Positions 1 to 9,571 are shown, numbered from the stretch's first letter. The stretch is DNA of 64,000 bases from Microbacterium sp. 1.5R (GCF_007667425.1 NZ_VDRC01000001.1:763379-827378), one strand, 5' to 3'. Made by a program: numbers and translations. Notes: generated from the sequence alone by a model not told the origin.

Positions 1-1257
1 GGGCGCGGCAGCGCCTCGCTCGGCGGGAGCGGCAGCTGCCGGCGGAGCAGCTGTCGAAGGAGCAGCCGCACTCGCGCGCGGTGCGGGCGCGGATGCCGTC
101 GCTCGGGGTTGTGCGGACGGCGCGGCGGCTCCGGCATCCGAGGCACCCGCCAGGACCCTGGCGACCATCAGTTCGAGGTGGAGGCGCGGCGATGTCGCGC
201 CCGACATGTCGTCGAGGGCGGCGCTGACGACGTCGGCCGTGCGCGAGAGGCGAGACGACCCGAAGGCCTCGGCCTGCGAGCGCATGCGGGCGAGTTCGTC
301 CTCGGCGATCCCGCGGAGCACCGCGGAGGCACCCGCGCCCACCGCGGCGATCACGATGAGGTCGCGCAGGCGTTCGAGCAGGTCGTCGACGAAGCGCCGT
401 GGGTCCTGCCCCGTCTGCACGACACGATCGATCGCGGGGAACGCGGCTGCGGCGTCGCCCGCGGCGAGGGCGTCGACGATCTCGTCGAGCAGGGTCGCGT
501 GGGTGTAGCCGAGCAGAGCGACAGCGCGTTCGTAGGCGACGGTCACGGTCTCGGATCCCGCCGGCGAGTCAGAGCCGGCGATGAGCTGGTCGAGCAGTGA
601 CAGCGTGTCACGCGGCGACCCGCCACCCGCGCGGACGACGAGCGGAAGCACGCCCTTCTCGACGACGACGCCTTCTTCGCCGCACAGTTTCTCGACGTAC
701 TCGAGCATCGCCGCGGGCGGCACAAGTCGGAACGGGTAGTGATGCGTGCGGGAGCGGATCGTACCGAGCACCTTCTCGGGCTCGGTCGTCGCGAAGATGA
801 ACTTCACATGCTCGGGGGGCTCTTCGACGAGCTTGAGCAGCGCATTGAATCCCTGCGGCGTGACCATGTGGGCCTCGTCGAGGATGAAGATCTTGTAGCG
901 GTCGCGGCTCGGGGCGAACGTCGCGCGCTCGCGCAGGTCGCGGGCGTCGTCGACGCCGTTGTGGCTCGCTGCGTCGATCTCGACCACGTCGAGCGACCCG
1001 CCTCCGGCGCGTGAGAGTTCGACGCAGCTCGGGCAGGTGCCGCACGGCACGTCGGTCGGCCCCTCGGCGCAGTTCAGGCACCGGGCGAGGATGCGGGCGG
1101 ATGTGGTCTTGCCGCAGCCGCGCGGGCCCGAGAACAGGTAGGCGTGGCCGACGCGGTCACCGCGCAGAGCGGTCATCAGCGGCTCGGTGACCTGAGACTG
1201 CCCGATCATCTCGCCGAACGACTCGGGGCGGTAGCGGCGGTAGAGGGCTGTGGTCAC
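1..1257 (-). CDS. dnaX: DNA polymerase III subunit gamma/tau (5' part, 3' end outside window)
   Basis: Clamp-loader ATPase of the replisome. The minus-strand translation from a GTG at 1257 starts VTTALYRRYRPESFGEMIGQ, the classic DnaX N terminus. A Walker A follows (GPRGCGKTT, near residue 45), then the zinc-binding cysteine cluster (CLNC...CGTC..C), the Walker B region ILDEAH and the sensor-1 stretch FIFATTEPEKV. The reading frame stays open to position 1, so the C-terminal tau region is cut off. The first few hundred bases encode an Ala/Arg-rich low-complexity segment, as expected for the actinobacterial tau linker. A nested inverted repeat just upstream (1334-1410) separates it from the next gene. 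Confidence 0.95.
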   Translation of the reverse strand, partial: MTTALYRRYRPESFGEMIGQSQVTEPLMTALRGDRVGHAYLFSGPRGCGKTTSARILARCLNCAEGPTDVPCGTCPSCVELSRAGGGSLDVVEIDAASHNGVDDARDLRERATFAPSRDRYKIFILDEAHMVTPQGFNALLKLVEEPPEHVKFIFATTEPEKVLGTIRSRTHHYPFRLVPPAAMLEYVEKLCGEEGVVVEKGVLPLVVRAGGGSPRDTLSLLDQLIAGSDSPAGSETVTVAYERAVALLGYTHATLLDEIVDALAAGDAAAAFPAIDRVVQTGQDPRRFVDDLLERLRDLIVIAAVGAGASAVLRGIAEDELARMRSQAEAFGSSRLSRTADVVSAALDDMSGATSPRLHLELMVARVLAGASDAGAAAPSAQPRATASAPAPRASAAAPSTAAPPAAAAPAERGAAAP

Positions 1258-1333
1258 CAGAACAGCCTACGGCGTGCCGCCGACATCGAGGCAGCCCTCG
1301 CCGTCGGCATCCGCGCGTCCCGCCCGCCGTCGC

Positions 1334-1410
1334 CGAGCCACCCCTCCTCGCGCGAGCCACCCCGTTGCGCACCGTACGCAGCGGGTGGCTCGACACGAGA
1401 GGGTGGCTCG
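1334..1410. terminator. Nested inverted repeat, probable terminator of the GH65 operon
   Basis: Two copies of CGAGCCACCCC (from 1334 and 1353) face two copies of GGGTGGCTCG (1383-1392 and 1401-1410), so an inner and an outer stem can form. The inner loop (about 1364-1382) is itself nearly self-complementary. It lies between the GH65 stop and the dnaX start on the same strand, where a terminator would insulate dnaX. No T-tract is seen, so the terminator role is inferred. Confidence 0.55.
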
Positions 1411-1438
1411 AGACGGGAGGGGCGGCAGCGCCGGCGGG

Positions 1439-3943
1439 TCAGTCCGGGGAGTCGATCACCGGGATGGCCGTCGTGATGACCGGCACCGACGCCGACAGCA
1501 GGGTGCCGTCCTCCCGCACCGCATTGGCGAACTGACGCAGCGTCGGCCGCCCGGGGAGCAGCGGACCCTGGTCGGTGAGCGGCACGATGGCATCGTCGCC
1601 GACCGTCGCGACATAAGCGACGTCGCGCACCGAGAACGGCACCGGGTCACCCGAGCGCACGTGCACCCGCAGCTCGTCTGCGGTGAGCGTGACCTGCAGC
1701 GCGGATCCCTGCCACTGCAGCGGGAACGACAGCGACGGCCAGTCGGCCGGCAGCCGCGGGTCGAAGCTGAGCTCGCCCGCCCAATCGCGCATGCCGCCGA
1801 AGCCGCACACGAGCGCCGTCCACACACCGCCCGCCGAGGCCACGTGCACGCCGTCCGACGCGTTGTGGTGCAGATCGTGCAGGTCGACGAACAGCGACTG
1901 CTCGAAGTACTGCAGCGCGAGGTCCTGGTAGCCGACCTCCGCCGCGAGGATCGACTGCACCACGGCCGACAGCGTCGAGTCGCCCGTCGTCAGCGGATCG
2001 TAGTAGTCGAAGTCGGCCTTCTTCTCCTCCGGCGTGAAGTGGTTGCCCTGCAGGAACAGCGCGAGCACCACGTCGGCCTGCTTGAGCACCTGGAACCGGT
2101 AGATCACCAGGGGGTGGAAGTGCAGCAGCAGCGGACGCTGGTCCGACGGCGTGTGCGCGAGGTCCCAGACCTCCCGCTCGAGGAAGAGGGAGTCCTGCGG
2201 ATGGATGCCGAGGGCCTCGCTGTACGGGATGAACATGGCGTCGGCCGCGCGCTCCCAGCCGTCGGCCTCGCCCTCGCCGAGTCCCGTCCGCTCGACGACC
2301 CTGGCGAACTCCTCGCCGTCGGCCTCCTGCGCCTCGCGGACGACCCGCGCCGCGTAGCGCAGGTTGTAGCGGGCCATGACGTTCGTGTAGAGGTTGTCGT
2401 TCACGACCGTGGTGTACTCGTCCGGGCCGGTGACGCCGTGGATGTGGAAGGTGTCCACGCCGTCCTCCCCCGAGGTGCCCGGCACCGCCTGCGAGGTGCG
2501 CCAGAAGCCGAGCGTCGCCCACAGCCGCGCGGTCTCGATCGCGACGTCGATGCCCTCACGGCGCAGGAAGTCCTCGTCGCCCGTCGCGCGGACGTACTTG
2601 CCGAGGGCGAAGCTGACGTCGGCGTTGATGTGGTACTGCGCGGTGCCGGCGGCGTAATACGCCGACGCCTCTTCGCCGTTGATCGTGCGCCAGGGGAACA
2701 GCGCGCCTGCCTCGTTCAGCTGGGCGGCGCGCTTCCGTGCGGCGGGGAGCATGTGCACCCGCGCTCGCAGCGCGTTGCGCGCCCACTGCGGCGACGTGTA
2801 GGTGAGGAACGGCAGCACGTAGATCTCGGTGTCCCAGAAGTAGTGACCGCTGTAGCCCGATCCGGTGAGACCCTTCGCCGGGACGCCGTTGCCGTCAGCG
2901 CGGGCGGAGGCCTGCGCGAGCTGGAACAGGCACCAGCGCGTCGCCTGCTGGATGTCGTCGCGTCCGCCGATCTGCACGTCGCTGCGATCCCAGAACGCCG
3001 CGAGCCATTCGGCCTGGCGGACGAACCGCGACTCGACGCCCTCGGCCATCGCCCGGTCCAGCGACCGACGGCAGCGGTCGACGAGCTCGCGAGCGGGCAC
3101 GCCGCGCGACGTGTGGTAGCTCACGAGCTTGGTGATCGTGATCGGCACCCCGGCCTTCGCCTGCACGCGGAAGACGTTCTTCGAGATGTCCGGGTCGATG
3201 AGCGTGCGCGACGTGTACTCGTTGTCGGTCTCGACGATGTGGTCGGCGACGACCGCGACGGTCATGCCGGATGCGGCGACCGAGTACGACAGCGCGGAGC
3301 GGAGTCCGTCCTGCCAGTGCTCGGCGGGCTCGAGCACGCGCTCGGCGATCTTCTCCGCCTTGCGCGGGTCGAAACCGCCCTTCGCCTCCGCCGGCGTCCC
3401 GGCATAGACGCCGGCGCCGTCCTGACGGTTCAGCAGCTGGCAGCTGATCGTGACCGGGGCGTCGGAGTTCTCGACGACGACCTCGAGGCGGAGGATCGCG
3501 AGGTGGCGCTCCTCGAAGCTGACGATGCGCTCGTCGCGCATGCGCACGCGCTTGCCGGACGGCGTCTCCCAGACGACGACGCGCTCGAGCACGCCCGTGC
3601 GCATGTCGAGGGTGCGGCGGTAGTCGCGCACGTCGGCCACGTCGAACGAGATCGGCTCATCGTCGACGTAGACGCGCATGACCTTCGCGTCCGGCGCGTT
3701 GACGATGGTCTGCCCCACCTCGGCGAACCCGTACGCCTGCTCGGCGTGCCGGATCGGCCAGGTCTCGTGCAGGCCGTTCACGAACGTGCCGTGCTCGTGC
3801 GCGCCGCGGCCCTCGATGTGGTTGCCGCGCAGGCCGAGATATCCGTTGCCGACACTGAACAGCGTCTCACCGACACCGCTCTCGGAATAGCGGGTCTCGA
3901 CGAGCCGCCAGGGGTCGACGGGGAAGCGGTCGCGGTCGATCAT
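1439..3943 (-). CDS. Glycoside hydrolase family 65 protein (probable alpha-glucosyl disaccharide phosphorylase)
   Basis: About 834 residues, the usual GH65 length. The N terminus carries the family signature around residues 17-45 (ESGVGETLFSVGNGYLGLRG). The catalytic region contains HIHGVTGPDEYTTVVNDN, whose Glu is the general acid of GH65 phosphorylases. No signal peptide, so it acts in the cytoplasm. GH65 enzymes cleave trehalose, maltose, kojibiose or nigerose with phosphate to give beta-glucose 1-phosphate plus glucose. The start codon overlaps the stop of the upstream HAD gene (ATGA), and that gene looks like a beta-phosphoglucomutase, so the pair would feed glucose 6-phosphate to glycolysis. 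The exact disaccharide cannot be read from the sequence. Confidence 0.9.
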   Translation of the reverse strand: MIDRDRFPVDPWRLVETRYSESGVGETLFSVGNGYLGLRGNHIEGRGAHEHGTFVNGLHETWPIRHAEQAYGFAEVGQTIVNAPDAKVMRVYVDDEPISFDVADVRDYRRTLDMRTGVLERVVVWETPSGKRVRMRDERIVSFEERHLAILRLEVVVENSDAPVTISCQLLNRQDGAGVYAGTPAEAKGGFDPRKAEKIAERVLEPAEHWQDGLRSALSYSVAASGMTVAVVADHIVETDNEYTSRTLIDPDISKNVFRVQAKAGVPITITKLVSYHTSRGVPARELVDRCRRSLDRAMAEGVESRFVRQAEWLAAFWDRSDVQIGGRDDIQQATRWCLFQLAQASARADGNGVPAKGLTGSGYSGHYFWDTEIYVLPFLTYTSPQWARNALRARVHMLPAARKRAAQLNEAGALFPWRTINGEEASAYYAAGTAQYHINADVSFALGKYVRATGDEDFLRREGIDVAIETARLWATLGFWRTSQAVPGTSGEDGVDTFHIHGVTGPDEYTTVVNDNLYTNVMARYNLRYAARVVREAQEADGEEFARVVERTGLGEGEADGWERAADAMFIPYSEALGIHPQDSLFLEREVWDLAHTPSDQRPLLLHFHPLVIYRFQVLKQADVVLALFLQGNHFTPEEKKADFDYYDPLTTGDSTLSAVVQSILAAEVGYQDLALQYFEQSLFVDLHDLHHNASDGVHVASAGGVWTALVCGFGGMRDWAGELSFDPRLPADWPSLSFPLQWQGSALQVTLTADELRVHVRSGDPVPFSVRDVAYVATVGDDAIVPLTDQGPLLPGRPTLRQFANAVREDGTLLSASVPVITTAIPVIDSPD

Positions 3944-4722
3944 GCGGTCTCCTCGGAGTCGGAGTCGTTCGGGTTCTCGGCGGAAGAGTCGGAGGGACTC
4001 AGGAAGGCGTCGAGGTCGGTGACGACGACGGTCGCACCGGCGGCGCGCAGCGCGTCGGCGCCGGTGCCGCGGTCGACCCCGACGACGGTCGCGAAACCGG
4101 CGGCGGCGGCGGATGCGGCGCCGGAGGTCGCATCCTCCACGGCGACACTCGTCGCCGGGTCGACGCCCAGCGCATCGGCGCCAGCGCGGAACATGTCGGC
4201 AGCGGGCTTCGAGGCGAGACCCTCGCGCTCGGCGACGACACCGTCGACGACGACGGGGAAGAACGAGCGGATGCCGGCCGCGGCGAGCACCTCTTCGGCG
4301 TTCTTGGAACTGGAGACGACGCCGATCGGGACGCCCGCGGCCGCGAGCTTCTCGACGAGGGCCAGCGACCCGGGGAACGGCGCGATGCCCTCGGCGCGCA
4401 GCGATGCGGCGAAGGCGGCGTTCTTGCGATTGCCGATGCCGCAGATCGTCTCGGCCTCGGGCGGGTCGTCGACCTCGCCCCACGGCACCTCGACGTTGCG
4501 GCTGTGCAGCAGGCTCGCGACGCCGTCGTAGCGCTTCTTGCCGTCGACGTAGTCGAAGTAGTCGGCGTCGGTGTACGAGGGGGTCAGCCCCCAGCGCTCG
4601 AACACCTCGTCGAAGACGACCTTCCAGGCGCGCATGTGCACCTCGGCGGTCGGAGTGAGTACGCCGTCGAGGTCGAACAGCACGCCGTCGGCGCGGAGCA
4701 GGTCGGGCAGTGCGTCGGGCAC
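3940..4722 (-). CDS. HAD-superfamily beta-phosphoglucomutase-like phosphatase/mutase
   Basis: About 260 residues. Motif I is GVLFDLDGVLTPT near the N terminus (nucleophile Asp followed by Asp+2), with a helical cap domain, the VVSSSKNA motif II region and the late acidic motif VAVEDATSGAASA. The GTG at 4722 was chosen because GGAGG lies 5 bases upstream; an in-frame ATG at 4806 would add 28 residues with no clear ribosome site. The C terminus ends in a Ser/Asp/Glu-rich tail that looks disordered. Overlap with the GH65 phosphorylase suggests it converts beta-glucose 1-phosphate to glucose 6-phosphate. A plain sugar-phosphate phosphatase is the alternative. Confidence 0.82.
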   Translation of the reverse strand: MPDALPDLLRADGVLFDLDGVLTPTAEVHMRAWKVVFDEVFERWGLTPSYTDADYFDYVDGKKRYDGVASLLHSRNVEVPWGEVDDPPEAETICGIGNRKNAAFAASLRAEGIAPFPGSLALVEKLAAAGVPIGVVSSSKNAEEVLAAAGIRSFFPVVVDGVVAEREGLASKPAADMFRAGADALGVDPATSVAVEDATSGAASAAAAGFATVVGVDRGTGADALRAAGATVVVTDLDAFLSPSDSSAENPNDSDSEETA

Positions 4723-4825
4723 AGGGGCCTCCAGGAGAAGGACGAGGGTTCCGGCACCTCTCCGTGCCACTGTGCAAGCGTAGTGCCGCACGGGGCCGCC
4801 GGTCACCCCTCGAGCGGGTGTCGTG

Positions 4826-6046
4826 TCACAGCATCCGTGAGGTCTGTCTGGCGATCTCGAGCTCCTCGTCGGTCGGGACGACGAGGACGGTCACCGACGA
4901 GGCATCGGTCGAGATGCGCCTGATGCCCGCGCGTCGCTCGACGTTGCGCCCGTGATCGATCTCCACGCCCGCGAATCCGAGCGTCGCCATGGCCTCCTCA
5001 CGCACGGCGGCGGCGTTCTCGCCCACCCCCGCGGTGAACGAGATCACGTCGACCCCGCCGAGCTGGGCGATGTAGGCGCCGGCGTACCCGCGCAGGCGGT
5101 GGATGTACACGTCGAAGGCCAGGGTGGCCGCGGCATCCCCCTCGTCGCGTCCGGCGAGGATGTCGCGCATGTCGCTGCGTCCGGCGAGGCCCTTGAGACC
5201 GCTGCGGGTGTTCAGCAGCGCGTCGAGGTCGTCGATCGAATAGCCGGCCCGGCGCGAGAGGTGCACGAGCGCGGCGGGGTCGAGGTCACCCGAGCGGGTG
5301 CCCATGACGAGGCCCTCCAGCGGGGTGAGGCCCATCGACGTCTCGACCGAGCGACCTCCGTCGATCGCCGTGACCGACGCCCCGTTGCCGAGGTGGAACA
5401 CCAGCTGCCGCAGCGAGCCGAGGTCGCGCTCGAGATAGGCGGCCGCCGCCTCGCTGACGTACTGGTGGCTCGTCCCATGGAACCCGTAGCGACGCACCCG
5501 GTGCTGAGCGGCGAGCTCGGCATCGATCGCGTAGGTGTACGCGGCTGGGGGCAGGGTCTGGTGGAAGGCGGTGTCGAACACCGCGACGTGCGGAACGTCC
5601 GCGAAGACGGCCTTCGCCGCCCGGATGCCGGCGAGATTGGCCGGGTTGTGCAACGGCGCGAGCACCGCCAGCTCCTCGATCTGGTCCTCCACGTTCGGGG
5701 TGACGAGGGTCGGCGCGTAGAACCGGGCTCCCCCGTGCACGACGCGATGGCCGACAGCCGCGGGCGGATGCTCGTCGAGCGAGGGTCCGTGCTCGGCGAA
5801 CTGCTCGAGCATCACCCGGAACGCCTCGTCGTGGTCGGCGACGGCACGCTCGCTCTCGTACGTCGCGTCGAGCATCGTCACGGCAGCGTCGCCCCCGGCA
5901 TCCGGGCGCACGGTGTGCGCGATGGCGCTGACGTCCTGCCCGATCCGCTCGATGAGGCCGGTTGCGAGCTCTGTCTCATCCTCGATGTCGATGAGGCTGT
6001 ACTTCAGCGACGACGAGCCGCTGTTGATGACGAGGATGGTGGTCAC
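4826..6046 (-). CDS. ackA: Acetate kinase
   Basis: 406 residues, standard length. It opens with TTILVINSGSSSLKYSL, the acetokinase signature 1, and contains the signature 2 region GHRVVHGG and the HLGNGASV phosphate-binding segment. It interconverts acetyl phosphate plus ADP and acetate plus ATP. The ATG overlaps the stop of pta by 4 bases (ATGA), so the two are translationally coupled and form the acetate overflow/assimilation pathway. Confidence 0.97.
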   Translation of the reverse strand: MTTILVINSGSSSLKYSLIDIEDETELATGLIERIGQDVSAIAHTVRPDAGGDAAVTMLDATYESERAVADHDEAFRVMLEQFAEHGPSLDEHPPAAVGHRVVHGGARFYAPTLVTPNVEDQIEELAVLAPLHNPANLAGIRAAKAVFADVPHVAVFDTAFHQTLPPAAYTYAIDAELAAQHRVRRYGFHGTSHQYVSEAAAAYLERDLGSLRQLVFHLGNGASVTAIDGGRSVETSMGLTPLEGLVMGTRSGDLDPAALVHLSRRAGYSIDDLDALLNTRSGLKGLAGRSDMRDILAGRDEGDAAATLAFDVYIHRLRGYAGAYIAQLGGVDVISFTAGVGENAAAVREEAMATLGFAGVEIDHGRNVERRAGIRRISTDASSVTVLVVPTDEELEIARQTSRML

Positions 6047-8160
6047 GCGTCCGCCCCCTGCGCCTGGATCGCGGTGATCGCGACGGTGTTCACGATGTCG
6101 TCGACGAGAGCGCCCCGCGACAGATCGTTGATCGGCTTGTTGAGCCCCTGCAGCACGGGTCCGATCGCCACTGCGCCGGCGGAGCGCTGCACGGCCTTGT
6201 AGGTGTTGTTGCCCGTGTTGAGGTCGGGGAACACGAACACCGTCGCGCGTCCGGCCACGGCCGAATCGGGGAGTTTGGCCTTCGCGACCGCCGCGTCGGC
6301 CGCCGCGTCGTACTGGATCGGCCCTTCGACGAGCAGCTCCGGCGCCCGCTCGTGCACGAGCGCCGTGGCCTGGCGCACCTTGTCGACGTCGGCACCTGAC
6401 CCGGACTCCCCCGTGGAGTAGGAGAGCATCGCGATGCGCGGGTCGATGCCGAACTGACGAGCCGTGGCGGCCGAAGAGATCGCGATGTCGGCGAGCTGCT
6501 CGCTGGTCGGGTCGGGGATGACGGCGCAGTCGCCGTAGACGAGGACGCGGTCGGCGAGGGCCATCAGGAAGACGCTGGAGACGACCTGCACGCCCGGCTT
6601 GGTCTTGATGATCTCGAAGGAGGGGCGGATGGTGTGCGCCGTCGTGTGCGCCGCCCCCGAGACCATGCCGTCGGCGAGGCCGAGGTGCACCATCATCGTG
6701 CCGAAATACGACACGTCCGTCACGGTGTCGGCGGCCTGCGCGAGCGTGATGCCCTTGTGCGCGCGCAGCCTCGCGTACTCCTCCGCGAAGCGCTCGACGT
6801 GCTCAGGGTCGGTGGGGCTGAGCACCTGCGCCGCGTCGATGTCGACGCCGAGCTCGATCGCCCGCGCCCGCACCGCCCCCTCGTCGCCGAGGATCGTGAG
6901 GTCGGCCACTTCGCGCGCCAGCAGCGTCGCGGCCGCGCGCAGGATGCGGTCGTCGTCGCCCTCCGGGAGCACGATGCGTCGGCGGTCGGCCCTCGCCCGC
7001 TCGATCAGCCCGTACTCGAACATGAGCGGCGTGACGACCTTCGACTCGGCGAGGCCGAGCTGCGTGGTGAGCTCGGCGATGTCGACGTGGGTCTGGAACA
7101 GGCCGAGCGCCCGGTCGTAGCGGCCGCGGGACTCGGGCGAGATGCGTCCGCGCGCGCCCATCACCCGTACAGCGGTGTCGTACGTGCCGAGGTCGGTGGC
7201 GATGATCGGCACGGTGGAGGTGAAGCCGTCGAGCAGCTGCACGATCGGGTCGGGCAGCGGGAACGGGCCGTTGAGGATGATGCCCGCGACGCGCGGGAAC
7301 GTGCCGGAAGCGTCGGCGAGCAGCGTCGCGAGCAGCACCTCGGTGCGGTCGGCGGGGATGACGACGACGGCCTCCTCGGTCAGCCGCGGCAGCACGTTCA
7401 CCATCGACATGCCGGCGACCACGATGGTCAGGGCCTCGCGACCGAGACGGTCGGGGTCGCCCTTGATGAGGCGACCGTCGACGGCGGAGAGGATGCCGCG
7501 GATCGAGGGCGCGACGAGAGTGCGGTCCTCGGGGATCGCCCAGACCGGCGTGGTCCGCGCAGGGCGCAGCGCGGCGACCGCCTGCTCGATGTCGCCGAGG
7601 TGGTCGGGGTCGGCGCGGTTGACGGCGATCGCGAACAGCTCGGCCCGCTCCGCCTCGAGTTCCGACAGGGCGAGCGCGCCGATCTGGCCGACCGCGGCCG
7701 GGGTGCGAGCGGTGGTCGTGCCCAGCTGCTCGGCCTGACGCTGCTGATCGCGCCCGCTGAGCACGAGCAGCACGGGGGCCGCCAGGTTCGCGGCGATCCT
7801 CGCGTTGTAGCCGAGCTCGGCGGGGCTCGCGACATCGGTGTAATCGCTGCCGATGATGACGACCGCGTCGCACTGCGCCTCGACGGCCTTGAAGCGGGCG
7901 ACGATGGTCGAGAGCGCCCGATCGGGATCGTCGCGGACATCGTCGTAGGTCACGCCGATGCAGTCGTCGTAGTCGAGCTGCACGCCGTCGTGGGCGAGCA
8001 GCAGCTCGAGCACGTCGTCGCGTTCGGTGACCGACCGCGCGATCGGCCGGAAGACGCCGACGCGCGGTGTGACGCGCATGAGCGCATCGAGCACGCCGAG
8101 GGCGATCGTGGACTTCCCGGTATGGCCTTCGGCCGAAGTGATGTAGATGCTCTGCGCCAC
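6043..8160 (-). CDS. pta: Phosphate acetyltransferase, long form
   Basis: 705 residues with a GTG start. This is the long Pta architecture: an N-terminal P-loop NTPase-like domain (ITSAEGHTGKSTIALGVLDA), a central DRTGG-type regulatory domain, and a C-terminal PTA_PTB catalytic domain from about residue 380 (IVLPEGDDDRILRAA ... SYSTGESGSGADVDKVRQA ... VFPDLNTGNNTYKAVQR). It transfers acetyl between CoA and phosphate in the cytoplasm. It is first in a two-gene operon with ackA. Confidence 0.97.
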   Translation of the reverse strand: MAQSIYITSAEGHTGKSTIALGVLDALMRVTPRVGVFRPIARSVTERDDVLELLLAHDGVQLDYDDCIGVTYDDVRDDPDRALSTIVARFKAVEAQCDAVVIIGSDYTDVASPAELGYNARIAANLAAPVLLVLSGRDQQRQAEQLGTTTARTPAAVGQIGALALSELEAERAELFAIAVNRADPDHLGDIEQAVAALRPARTTPVWAIPEDRTLVAPSIRGILSAVDGRLIKGDPDRLGREALTIVVAGMSMVNVLPRLTEEAVVVIPADRTEVLLATLLADASGTFPRVAGIILNGPFPLPDPIVQLLDGFTSTVPIIATDLGTYDTAVRVMGARGRISPESRGRYDRALGLFQTHVDIAELTTQLGLAESKVVTPLMFEYGLIERARADRRRIVLPEGDDDRILRAAATLLAREVADLTILGDEGAVRARAIELGVDIDAAQVLSPTDPEHVERFAEEYARLRAHKGITLAQAADTVTDVSYFGTMMVHLGLADGMVSGAAHTTAHTIRPSFEIIKTKPGVQVVSSVFLMALADRVLVYGDCAVIPDPTSEQLADIAISSAATARQFGIDPRIAMLSYSTGESGSGADVDKVRQATALVHERAPELLVEGPIQYDAAADAAVAKAKLPDSAVAGRATVFVFPDLNTGNNTYKAVQRSAGAVAIGPVLQGLNKPINDLSRGALVDDIVNTVAITAIQAQGADA

Positions 8161-8209
8161 GGCTCCAGCCTAGGCGCACCTCCCTCTTCGCAGCCTGGGT
8201 GCGGGCGGA

Positions 8210-8893
8210 TCAGCAGGGCCGCGACATCGCGTCGACGACCGCCGCGGCATCCTCGGTGTAGCGCGTGTAATACGTCGGGTCGAGATTGATCTGCACCCGA
8301 TGGATCGCGAGCGAGGGGTCCATCGTCTGCCAGTCGGGCACGCGGGAGAGGCGCTGGTAGAAGAGCGTCGCCGCCGTGGCCGGGTCCATGCGCTGTTCGG
8401 CAGTCCCCCACCACTCCTGCTGCTGGAACAGGCCGATGCTCGTGGTCCTGCTGCCGTCGGGGTTCGTGAACCCGCTCGTCTCCCAGTCGCCGTAGTCGAT
8501 GTTGCGCAGGCTGCTCTCACCCATCGCCGTCATCACGCCCAGCACCTGACCGTCGCGGCCGAAGCCCAGCGCGGTCGCCGTCTGCATGATGACGGCGGCG
8601 TTCTCGAGCTGCTCGCCCTGCCAGCCCGCGATGCCCGCCTGCGGATACGTCGTCGGATCGCCGAGGCAGATCGCGACCGGCTTCTCGTGCGCGAGGCCGA
8701 GCGGGATGAGCACGGCGGCGAGCACGACCGCGATGACCCCGGCGACGGAGAGGCCGATCCGTCGCACGAGGCGCCGGCGCCGCATCCTGCGCTCTGCCCG
8801 GCGTCGTGGGCTCAGCCGACGCCGGCCACCGGGGCGACGCCGTCGGGATGCCGGCCGACGCGTCGGTGGGCGACGACGTGCGGTGGGGGTCAT
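8210..8893 (-). CDS. Membrane-anchored lysozyme-like/transglycosylase-like protein, function unproven
   Basis: 227 residues. A strongly basic Arg/Pro-rich N-terminal 50 residues precede a single hydrophobic segment (about 55-75), so most of the protein should lie outside the membrane. The extracellular part contains MTAMGESSLRNIDYG, SIGLFQQQEWWGT and a PATAATLFYQRL region, resembling soluble lytic transglycosylase or resuscitation-type lysozyme folds with a candidate catalytic Glu in GESS. The start overlaps the rhomboid stop by 4 bases. I recognise the general type found in Actinobacteria but no specific family function. Confidence 0.7.
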   Translation of the reverse strand: MTPTARRRPPTRRPASRRRRPGGRRRLSPRRRAERRMRRRRLVRRIGLSVAGVIAVVLAAVLIPLGLAHEKPVAICLGDPTTYPQAGIAGWQGEQLENAAVIMQTATALGFGRDGQVLGVMTAMGESSLRNIDYGDWETSGFTNPDGSRTTSIGLFQQQEWWGTAEQRMDPATAATLFYQRLSRVPDWQTMDPSLAIHRVQINLDPTYYTRYTEDAAAVVDAMSRPC

Positions 8894-9531
8894 GGGCGCC
8901 CGCGCCCGCTGCGGGGACCGGTGCCGGAGCGGCTCGCCCCGCGTCCGACGAACGCGGCGAGACCTCCACCGATCGCGCCGAACAGGTGAGCCTGCCAGGA
9001 GATGCCCTCGCGCACTTCGACGACACCCGCGAGCATGGAGCCCCCGTAGAGCCCGATCACGACGACGGCGATGACGGCGTAGAGGATGCGGTGCGACACG
9101 CGCCCCGGCGCGAACACGCGCAGGACGGTGTACCCGAAGTACCCGAACACGAGACCGGAAGCGCCGACCGTCAGCGTGCCCGGGGTGTTCAGCAGCCAGG
9201 TGCCCGCTCCCCCGATGATCGCGGCGAAGGCCGTCACGGCCCAGAACCGCCGGGCGCCCTCGACCGCGACGAGGCAGCCGAGCACGAGGAACGGCACCGA
9301 GTTGGCGGTGAGATGCTGCCAGTTCGCGTGCAGCAGCGGGCCGAGGAAGACTCCGACCAGGCCCTCCGGGTCCCACGAGCGCAGGCCGAGACCTGTGAAC
9401 GATCCAGGCAGCACGGCGTCTGCGAACTGCACGACCCACATCGCGGCGAGGAGGAGGATCGGCGATGCGAAGCGTCCGAGCGCATGGCGTCGAGGGGATT
9501 CGGCGGTGCTGGTCACGTCTGGCCTCGTCAC
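8890..9531 (-). CDS. Rhomboid family intramembrane serine protease
   Basis: About 213 residues with roughly six membrane segments. Diagnostic elements are HANWQHLTANS (the conserved His/Asn segment of TM2), GASGLVFGYFG (catalytic Ser in GxSG) and WQAHLFGAIGG (catalytic His in the last helix). The GTG at 9531 was chosen because an in-frame start farther upstream (9594) would run into the SRP RNA gene; AGGA lies 8 bases before the chosen codon. It cleaves transmembrane substrates in the plane of the membrane; the substrate is unknown. It is coupled by ATGA overlap to the next gene. Confidence 0.9.
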   Translation of the reverse strand: MTRPDVTSTAESPRRHALGRFASPILLLAAMWVVQFADAVLPGSFTGLGLRSWDPEGLVGVFLGPLLHANWQHLTANSVPFLVLGCLVAVEGARRFWAVTAFAAIIGGAGTWLLNTPGTLTVGASGLVFGYFGYTVLRVFAPGRVSHRILYAVIAVVVIGLYGGSMLAGVVEVREGISWQAHLFGAIGGGLAAFVGRGASRSGTGPRSGRGRP

Positions 9532-9571
9532 GTCTCGATCCTGACAGGACCGCCCAGGAGGACGCTGACAA

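Noticed and set aside
1250..4531. Open reading frame of over 1000 codons on the plus strand
   Set aside because: It is antisense to the GH65 and HAD genes, whose proteins match known families. Long antisense frames are an effect of very high GC content. The translation is Arg/Ala/Val/Asp-rich with no domain.
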